Position numbers and translations under genes: made by a program
The notes under the pieces: model-generated
What the model was told of the DNA's origin: nothing
The model's database searches: none
The model's input: the letters and a program-made list of their open reading frames with translations, nothing else
Shown: in pieces, positions 4,133-8,995 of the stretch
How the letters are laid out: each line of letters opens with the position of its first letter
Numbering within the stretch: position 1 is the first letter of the stretch
NCBI GenBank assembly: GCA_900554895.1
Contig: USIX01000095.1
Coordinates: forward strand, 1-8,995
Direction of reading: 5' to 3'
Length of the DNA stretch: 8,995 nucleotides
From: an uncultured Megamonas sp.
GTDB lineage: Bacteria > Bacillota > Negativicutes > Selenomonadales > Selenomonadaceae

Positions 4133-6514
4133 GGAAACATCTCCTTTAGATTTTGTATTTATATTTACTGAAACAATATTTATTTCAGCAGAGTTTGTTG
4201 TAAATTGTTTTACAGCCGGCGGATTGTGCGGCGACGGCCTGAAAAAGCGCAGCCTTAAAGCATTGCTGACGACGAAAACGGAGCTGAAGCTCATGGCAAG
4301 TGCGCCAATCATCGGATTTAACTTTAAGCCGAAAGAAGTATAAAACAGTCCCATAGCGACAGGAATGCCGATTATATTGTAAATAAACGCCCAGAATAGA
4401 TTTTGCTTGATATTTTTGATGACTGCCTTACTGAGTTTTATGGCGGTAGAAACATCGAGCAAATCACTTTTCATTAAAACAATATCGGCGGAATCAACGG
4501 CGATATCCGTACCGGCTCCGATTGCAATACCGACATCGGCACGTGCCAGTGCCGGTGCATCATTGATACCGTCTCCCACCATGGCCACTTTTCTACCTTC
4601 TGTCTGCAGTTGGCGTACTTTTTGTTCTTTATCCTGCGGCAGTACCTCGGAAATTATGTGGTTTATGCCGACTTGACTGCCGATATGCTGTGCCGTTTTG
4701 GCATTGTCGCCCGTCAGCATGATTACGTCGATGTTCATATTTTTCAATTCGGCAACTGCCTGCGGGCTGGTTGCTTTTATGACATCGGCTACAGCGATTA
4801 TGCCGAGAATTTTTTTATCGGAAGCAAAAAACAGCGGTGTTTTACCCTCAGTAGCGAATTTTTCACTGATTTTGACGATTTCTTCCGTAAGAAGATTATA
4901 ACTGGACAATAGTCGGCTGTTTCCCGCCAGATAAATTTTGCCGTCTATTTCACCCGTAAGACCCTGTCCGGCAATCTGCATGAATTTTTGTACCGGCAGA
5001 GTATTTATTTTCCGTTTATCAGCTTCATTTAAAATTGCCTCAGCTAGAGGGTGTTCAGACAGTTTTTCCAGTGAAGCGGCTATTTGCAGTAAATCGGTAA
5101 CAGTAGCTTCATTAAATAATATAATATCCGTCACAACCGGCTTGCCCTGTGTTATCGTGCCCGTTTTATCGAGAACTACAGTATCAATACCGTGCGCCGT
5201 TTCCAAAGCTTCGGCCGATTTCAGCAGAATACCGTTTCCCGCACCTTTACCCGTACCGACCATGATTGCCGTCGGTGTGGCAAGACCAAGCGCACACGGA
5301 CAGGAAATAACGAGAACGCAGATACCGATAGACAGAGCAAATTCCAATGAATAACCGGATACGTACCAGCCGATTGATGTCAAAACAGCAATAGTTATTA
5401 CAACAGGCACAAAAATACCGCTGACTTTGTCGGCAATTTTGGCGATTGGTGCTTTGGAGCTGGTCGCTTCGTCCACAAGGCTGACAATTTGAGCCAAAGT
5501 TGTATCAGCGCCGACTTTCGTTACACGCATTTTAAAATATCCGGACTTATTGATAGTACCGCCTATTACCGGCATATTGAGCTCTTTTTCCATCGGCAAA
5601 GGTTCACCCGTCAGTGCCGCTTCATCAATCATTCCCTTTCCTTCAATTATAATGCCGTCAACCGGAACCGTCTTACCGGCTTTTACGACGAGAATATCAT
5701 TTAACTGCACATTATCTACAAGGATTTCTTCTTCCGTGCCGTTAGTAATTCTAATTGCTGTTTTAGGAGCTAAATTCATTAATTTAGTAATAGCATCCGA
5801 TGTTTTACCTTTAGCGCGGCTTTCAAAAAATTTACCGAGCGTAATTAAAGTTAAAATCGTTCCGGCTGATTCAAAATATAAATCCATGCTGAAATGTTCA
5901 ACTGTAGCTAAATCATTCATACCGAAAGCAAAACCGATTTTGTAAATAGCATATATGCCGTAAATAACGGCTGCGCTGGAACCGATAGCAATCAGCGAAT
6001 CCATATTCGGTGACAGATGGAACAGTGTCTTATAACCGACGGAATAATATCTGAAATTGACAAAAATGATAGGCAGCAGCAGTAAAAATTGAGTAAAGGC
6101 ATACGGCAGAGCATTAGCCGTACCGGTAAGCCATGCAGGAAGCGGTGCACCCAGCATATGTCCCATGGAGATATAAAAAAGAGGAACAGCAAAGATTATT
6201 GAAATAATCAGACGCTGCTTCATTCGCATATATTCCTGCTGTGCGGAATTGTCCTGCTTGATATCGGCGGACGACGGAGAAGGTTTTTGCTTGCCTTGCA
6301 CAAATGCACCGTACCCTGCCCTCTGCACAGCTGATATGATATCGGCAGATGATAATATATTTTCGTCAAATGAAACAACCATGCTGTTTTTCAGTAAATT
6401 AACTGCTACCTCATTTGTCCCGCTTAATTTGCTGACGGCTTTTTCTACACGTGCCGAGCAGGCGGAACAGGTCATACCGGTAACAGAGAAATGTTCTTTT
6501 TGCAAGAAAATCAC
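3884..6514 (-). CDS. copA: Copper-exporting P1B-type ATPase fused to a C-terminal CopZ-like domain
   Basis: The 876-residue protein pumps Cu(I) out of the cytoplasm using ATP. An N-terminal HMA domain (about 5-72) holds GMTCSAC (Cys16, Cys19). Then come paired helices, the actuator motif TGE (302-304), the membrane Cys405-Pro-Cys407 site, phosphorylated Asp449 in DKTGT, the His488-Pro489 pair, and the hinge GDGIND (647-652). Tyr712-Asn713 and MSFSSV (741-746) near the last helices match Cu(I)-selective CopA. Ordinary CopA ends just after ALRLR, but this protein continues through a polar linker of about 38 residues (757-794) into a second HMA domain (about 810-876) with GMMCQHC (Cys819, Cys822). 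The start is GTG at 6514, with weak AGAAAGAA upstream; TTG at 6505 would also keep the whole HMA domain. The fusion joint carries a ribosome binding site and ATG of its own. No CsoR or CopY gene is in the window. Confidence 0.93.
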   Translation of the reverse strand: MIFLQKEHFSVTGMTCSACSARVEKAVSKLSGTNEVAVNLLKNSMVVSFDENILSSADIISAVQRAGYGAFVQGKQKPSPSSADIKQDNSAQQEYMRMKQRLIISIIFAVPLFYISMGHMLGAPLPAWLTGTANALPYAFTQFLLLLPIIFVNFRYYSVGYKTLFHLSPNMDSLIAIGSSAAVIYGIYAIYKIGFAFGMNDLATVEHFSMDLYFESAGTILTLITLGKFFESRAKGKTSDAITKLMNLAPKTAIRITNGTEEEILVDNVQLNDILVVKAGKTVPVDGIIIEGKGMIDEAALTGEPLPMEKELNMPVIGGTINKSGYFKMRVTKVGADTTLAQIVSLVDEATSSKAPIAKIADKVSGIFVPVVITIAVLTSIGWYVSGYSLEFALSIGICVLVISCPCALGLATPTAIMVGTGKGAGNGILLKSAEALETAHGIDTVVLDKTGTITQGKPVVTDIILFNEATVTDLLQIAASLEKLSEHPLAEAILNEADKRKINTLPVQKFMQIAGQGLTGEIDGKIYLAGNSRLLSSYNLLTEEIVKISEKFATEGKTPLFFASDKKILGIIAVADVIKATSPQAVAELKNMNIDVIMLTGDNAKTAQHIGSQVGINHIISEVLPQDKEQKVRQLQTEGRKVAMVGDGINDAPALARADVGIAIGAGTDIAVDSADIVLMKSDLLDVSTAIKLSKAVIKNIKQNLFWAFIYNIIGIPVAMGLFYTSFGLKLNPMIGALAMSFSSVFVVSNALRLRFFRPSPHNPPAVKQFTTNSAEINIVSVNINTKSKGDVSMGLLGNILHKHSGTKKIISIEGMMCQHCVKHATEALQKVSGVTNVEVSLENKNAVVYVNDSVTDDMLKNAIVEAGYEVTSIN
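4141..4147 (-). promoter_or_regulatory. Internal Shine-Dalgarno for the CopZ-like domain
   Basis: AAAGGAG on the minus strand (4147-4141) is separated from the ATG at 4132 by eight bases, the textbook spacing. It is embedded in the codons for Lys-Gly-Asp of the linker and is far stronger than the signal at the start of the ATPase itself. Confidence 0.7.
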
Positions 6515-6554
6515 TTCTTTCTGTGAGAAAATTTATCGTTAGTGATGTACCTTC

Positions 6555-6583
6555 ATTATATATCATGCTGATTTTAAAATCAA
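6555..6583 (-). promoter_or_regulatory. Promoter of the copper ATPase gene
   Basis: On the minus strand -35 TTGATT (6583-6578) and -10 TATAAT (6560-6555) are 17 bp apart, about 40 bases before the GTG start. A perfect 14-bp palindrome (6569-6582) overlaps the -35 and part of the spacer, a suitable place for a repressor. It does not look like the CopY box (TACANNTGTA) or a GC-rich CsoR site. Confidence 0.65.
6569..6582. repeat. 14-bp perfect palindrome over the copper ATPase promoter
   Basis: TGATTTTAAAATCA is its own reverse complement and covers five bases of the -35 plus half of the spacer. It may be an operator; its AT-rich sequence means a chance palindrome cannot be excluded. Confidence 0.5.
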
Positions 6584-6652
6584 TGAAAATGAGATGTTTT
6601 ATCAATAATTTCAAGAGAAACATGTCCGGCAGAATAGAAGCATCTGTTCAGT

Positions 6653-6678
6653 TGACACGATACTGCTATTATCTGTCA
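6653..6678. repeat. Imperfect inverted repeat upstream of the HAD gene
   Basis: TGACA-c-GATA (6653-6662) pairs with TATC-TGTCA (6670-6678), giving nine paired positions with one bulged C and a seven-base centre. It lies 12 bases upstream of the -35 of the HAD promoter and could be an activator or repressor site. No matching element was seen elsewhere in the window. Confidence 0.4.
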
Positions 6679-6689
6679 GGATATCCTTA

Positions 6690-6718
6690 TTGTCATTTAT
6701 AGTAAAATTTTTTATACT
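6690..6718 (+). promoter_or_regulatory. Promoter of the HAD phosphatase gene
   Basis: -35 TTGTCA (6690-6695) and -10 TATACT (6713-6718) are 17 bp apart, with the start codon 37 bases after the -10. The gene and the copper ATPase gene diverge from this 240-base region, each with its own promoter. Confidence 0.65.
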
Positions 6719-6754
6719 GAATATATATTGTGAAAAAAGAGAGTAGGTTTATTT

Positions 6755-7543
6755 ATGGTGAAAGCAATTTTTTTTGATATTGACGGAACTTTAATCAGTT
6801 TCAAAACACATAAAATTCCGCAGTCGACGATGCAGGCACTGGAAGAGGTGCACAAAAAAGGCATTAAACTGTTTATTTGCACGGGCAGACCGCCGACGGA
6901 CATAAAATTTTTGACGGACGAACTGCATGATTTGTTTGACGGCTACATTACATTGAACGGTCAATACTGTTATGATGCTGATAATAATATTATTCATGAA
7001 CAGTGGCTGGATAAAAATGATTTGCAGATTTTGACTGATTATCTTAAAGATAAGGATATTGCCTGCGGTTTTATTGAATTGGATTATTTTTATTTTAATC
7101 TGCACAATCAGTATCTGGCTGATTTGGACAGAACGCTCGGTTCCACTGCGCCGGAAAGAATTATTGATGATATGCAGCGTATTCATGAACATAAGACATA
7201 TCAGCTTAATTTATTTTTGTCAGAAGACGAAGAACAGCCTGTACTGGATATGCTGCCGAACTGTCGGGCGGTGAGATGGTGTCATCTGTTTTCGGATATA
7301 ATTCCGAAAGAAGGAGGCAAGTCTACCGGTATTAAGGCGATACTTGATTGTTACAATATTGATATTGCTGATTGTATGGCTTTCGGCGACGGCGGCAACG
7401 ATAAGGAAATGCTGGAATTTGCCTCAATCGGAGTGGCAATGGGCAATGCTGACGATGATGTAAAGGCGGTTGCCGATTATGTAACGGATGATGTGGACAG
7501 TAGCGGTATTTTAAATGCGCTGAAACATTTTAATCTGTTGTAA
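6755..7543 (+). CDS. Cof-type HAD-IIB family phosphatase
   Basis: The 262-residue cytoplasmic protein has all four HAD motifs. Motif I FFDIDGTL contains nucleophile Asp8 and acid/base Asp10; motif II is Thr43 in ICTGRPP; motif III is Lys189 in EGGKSTGI; motif IV is GDGGND with Asp212 and Asp216. The large insert between motifs II and III (about 80-180) is the C2B cap that defines the Cof/IIB group. Members dephosphorylate sugar phosphates, flavin or pyridoxal phosphates with broad specificity, so the substrate is not assigned. Length is typical. The ATG at 6755 follows an AGAGAGTAGG purine stretch. It is likely transcribed alone: it has its own promoter, and a hairpin with a T-run lies 42 bases after its stop. 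Confidence 0.9.
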   Translation: MVKAIFFDIDGTLISFKTHKIPQSTMQALEEVHKKGIKLFICTGRPPTDIKFLTDELHDLFDGYITLNGQYCYDADNNIIHEQWLDKNDLQILTDYLKDKDIACGFIELDYFYFNLHNQYLADLDRTLGSTAPERIIDDMQRIHEHKTYQLNLFLSEDEEQPVLDMLPNCRAVRWCHLFSDIIPKEGGKSTGIKAILDCYNIDIADCMAFGDGGNDKEMLEFASIGVAMGNADDDVKAVADYVTDDVDSSGILNALKHFNLL

Positions 7544-7547
7544 AATT

Positions 7548-7576
7548 TTGCTTTTATCAGTAATATAGTATATAAT
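7548..7576 (+). promoter_or_regulatory. Candidate promoter of rbgA, upstream of a hairpin
   Basis: -35 TTGCTT (7548-7553) and a perfect -10 TATAAT (7571-7576) are 17 bp apart. Transcription would begin near 7583, almost exactly at the left foot of the terminator-like hairpin at 7585-7626, giving an rbgA leader of about 90 bases that begins with that hairpin. Confidence 0.55.
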
Positions 7577-7584
7577 GATATGTT

Positions 7585-7626
7585 AAGGGACACTGTTTTG
7601 TATCAAAGCAAGATAGTGCCTTTTTT
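7585..7626 (+). terminator. Terminator-like hairpin between the HAD gene and rbgA
   Basis: AAGG(ga)CACT pairs with AGTGCCTT with a two-base bulge. Inside, GTTTTG pairs with CAAAGC around a TAT loop. Six T residues follow (7621-7626). It can end the HAD transcript, but because the probable rbgA promoter lies upstream of it, it may instead act as a leader attenuator or as a 5' stabilising hairpin for rbgA. Confidence 0.6.
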
Positions 7627-7674
7627 ATTGAAGGGAAATTTTATAGTTGTTTTAATATAAAGGAGGATTTTTTA

Positions 7675-8538
7675 ATGGATGATTTAGGAACACTGGCGCA
7701 GCTTAACTGGTATCCGGGTCATATGGCAAAGGCAAAACGCATCATTACGGAAAATCTGAAACTGGTTGATGTCGTTATTGAACTTCTGGATGCACGTATT
7801 CCGCGCAGCAGTGCCAATCCTGTTTTAAAGGATTTAATCGGCACAAAGCCGCATCTTATTGCCTTAAATAAAATTGATTTGGCTGATAATGCCGTAAACA
7901 ACAAATGGGACGAATATTTTTCATCCCTGGGCAAGACGGTAGTAAAAATAAATTCATTAAACGGCAAGGGAATTCGTCAGCTTGTTATAAAAGCCGATGA
8001 ACTTGCTAAAGCGAAAACAGCGAAATTTGCCGATAAAGGAGCAAAGCCGCGCAATGCACGCGTTATGATAGTGGGAATACCGAATGTCGGCAAATCCTCG
8101 CTCATCAATCGTCTGTCGGGCAGTGCTTCATTAAAAACGGCGGATAAACCGGGCGTTACACGGGCAAAACAGTGGATTAAGATAAAAAACAATCTCGACC
8201 TTTTGGATACGCCGGGTATACTCTGGCCGAAATTTGAAGACCCTGAAGTTGGTTTAAATCTGGCATTTACAGGTGCCATAAGTGATGAAGTGTACGATAT
8301 CGAACGGGCGGCGGCGATTTTATTATGGCGTCTTAAAGACCGTTACGGACAAAATATCGTAGAGAGATATAAAATTACCGAATTGCCGCAGACAAGTGAA
8401 GAATTATTCGAACTTGTGGGCAGAAAGCGTGGTTTTCTGCAAAAAGGCGGCGTGATTGACACGGAAAAAACGGCTATTGCCGTTTTAAAGGATTTTCGCG
8501 CTGGCAAACTCGGCAATATATCTTTAGAGGAGCCGTAA
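7675..8538 (+). CDS. rbgA: Ribosome biogenesis GTPase RbgA (YlqF)
   Basis: The protein has 287 residues, the usual RbgA length. It is a circularly permuted GTPase needed late in 50S subunit assembly, acting in the cytoplasm. The N-terminal signature NWYPGHMAKA (11-20) and LLDAR (37-41) are diagnostic. The permuted order is visible: G4 NKID (65-68) comes first, then a G5-like NSLNGKG (93-99), G1 GIPNVGKSS (134-142), G2 PGVTR (159-163, Thr162) and G3 DTPG (178-181). The C-terminal part (about 205-287) is the RNA-binding helical domain. The ATG has an excellent AAAGGAGG (7659-7666) eight bases upstream. The rnhB gene that follows rbgA in many Firmicutes is absent; typA comes next on its own promoter. 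The assignment is firm. Confidence 0.95.
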   Translation: MDDLGTLAQLNWYPGHMAKAKRIITENLKLVDVVIELLDARIPRSSANPVLKDLIGTKPHLIALNKIDLADNAVNNKWDEYFSSLGKTVVKINSLNGKGIRQLVIKADELAKAKTAKFADKGAKPRNARVMIVGIPNVGKSSLINRLSGSASLKTADKPGVTRAKQWIKIKNNLDLLDTPGILWPKFEDPEVGLNLAFTGAISDEVYDIERAAAILLWRLKDRYGQNIVERYKITELPQTSEELFELVGRKRGFLQKGGVIDTEKTAIAVLKDFRAGKLGNISLEEP

Positions 8539-8546
8539 ATTAATAT

Positions 8547-8575
8547 TTGACATAAATATATTGATATACTACACT
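8547..8575 (+). promoter_or_regulatory. Promoter of typA
   Basis: A perfect -35 TTGACA (8547-8552) is followed after 17 bp by TACACT (8570-8575), four of six matches to the -10 consensus. It begins nine bases after the rbgA stop and leaves a leader of about 50 bases. No terminator hairpin separates rbgA from it, so read-through from rbgA is also likely. Confidence 0.6.
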
Positions 8576-8634
8576 AATAAAAAGATACTTTTATAAAAAT
8601 TAATTATATCATTGATACATTAGGAGGAATTTTT

Positions 8635-8995
8635 TTGTATATTAACAACAAATTGAGAAATGTCGCTATCATAGCTCATGTTGACCACGGTAAAACTACG
8701 CTTGTCGATGCTATGCTGAAACAGAGCCATATTTTCCGTGCTAATGAACAAGTAGCAGAACGTGTAATGGACTCTAATGCGCTTGAACGTGAACGCGGTA
8801 TTACCATTTTGTCCAAAAATACAGCTGTAATGTATAAAGATATTAAAATCAATATTGTTGATACACCGGGTCATGCCGATTTTGGCGGTGAAGTTGAACG
8901 TGTACTCAACATGGTTGATGGTGTACTCTTACTTGTTGATGCTTCCGAATTGGTACCCGACCCTTTGGACGCCAACTGTCCGAAAGCTTTTTGTG
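8635..8995 (+). CDS. typA: Translational GTPase TypA/BipA, 5' part only
   Basis: The first 120 residues are present and the gene runs off the window; full TypA is about 600 residues. It is a ribosome-associated GTPase related to elongation factor G, used under stress and at low temperature. Visible are [16 protein letters not shown] (7-22, P-loop), the long switch I with ERERGIT (51-57), and G3 DTPGH (76-80) in [18 protein letters not shown], a combination typical of TypA rather than LepA or EF-G. The start is TTG at 8635, seven bases after AGGAGG (8622-8627); no ATG or GTG lies nearby. After Glu105 the sequence no longer matches the expected EGPMPQTRF region, although the frame remains open to the end. 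Confidence 0.92.
   Translation, partial: MYINNKLRNVAIIAHVDHGKTTLVDAMLKQSHIFRANEQVAERVMDSNALERERGITILSKNTAVMYKDIKINIVDTPGHADFGGEVERVLNMVDGVLLLVDASELVPDPLDANCPKAFC
8950..8995. other. Degraded right end, probably low-quality contig terminus
   Basis: From 8950 the translation of typA reads [15 protein letters not shown] where the family has the near-invariant GPMPQTRF-L-KAL. The DNA can be loosely aligned to codons for GPMPQTRFVLRKAL by allowing about ten scattered one- or two-base changes (for example GGT, CC-GA, CC, GAC, CC, TCCG, AAAGCTTT appear in order). That pattern suggests sequencing or assembly error, not a true protein variant. Confidence 0.5.

Noticed and set aside
6652..6672. TTGACA at 6652 as -35 of the HAD gene
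   Set aside because: No acceptable -10 lies 16-18 bases downstream; the promoter at 6690-6718 has correct spacing and a better position.
7628..7656. Second promoter for rbgA (TTGAAG with TTTAAT)
   Set aside because: Transcription would begin inside the Shine-Dalgarno of rbgA, leaving no room for ribosome binding.
8950..8995. Cloning-vector polylinker at the right end (GGTACC and AAGCTT are present)
   Set aside because: Only two scattered six-base sites occur, with no contiguous polylinker, and fragments of the expected typA codons appear in order.
1..8995. CRISPR array, tRNA or rRNA genes
   Set aside because: No regularly spaced direct repeats, cloverleaf-like sequence with conserved T-arm, or rRNA segments were seen on either strand.

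Overview
The window looks like gut-Firmicute DNA, most likely from an outer-membrane-bearing lineage such as the Negativicutes. This guess rests on the low-GC core genes, the Firmicute-type RbgA and TypA, clear Shine-Dalgarno sites, and two exported proteins (a carboxymuconolactone-decarboxylase-like protein and a class D beta-lactamase). The genus cannot be fixed from sequence alone. The odd window length, the mobile-element-like left end and the degraded right end suggest that this is one whole assembly contig.

Left end (1-577): bases 1-360 are about 55% G+C, contain no convincing gene and carry five consecutive inverted repeats. I read this as the end of an integrative or mobilizable element. 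Around position 360-370 composition drops abruptly to about 22% G+C. The chromosomal side holds two back-to-back promoters of the MerR-regulated type (19-bp spacer with a dyad inside). The right one drives the exported CMD-family protein (578-1282). The left one fires toward the element through a good Shine-Dalgarno that leads to no start codon, as if the divergent gene (possibly the MerR regulator itself) was cut off at its first codon.

Middle (1283-6754): an MFS efflux-type transporter (+) converges on a class D beta-lactamase (-), with a bidirectional terminator between them. Upstream of the beta-lactamase, also on the minus strand, lies a copper-type P1B ATPase. It is fused in frame at its C terminus to a CopZ-like HMA domain that keeps its own strong Shine-Dalgarno and ATG inside the fused reading frame. 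One gene may therefore make both a membrane copper pump with a tethered chaperone and a free chaperone.

Right part (6755-8995): a Cof-type HAD phosphatase, the ribosome-assembly GTPase RbgA (YlqF) and the 5' part of typA (bipA) all run rightward, each with its own recognisable promoter. These look like ordinary chromosomal genes. The last 46 bases depart suddenly from the very conserved TypA sequence and are best explained as a low-quality contig end.
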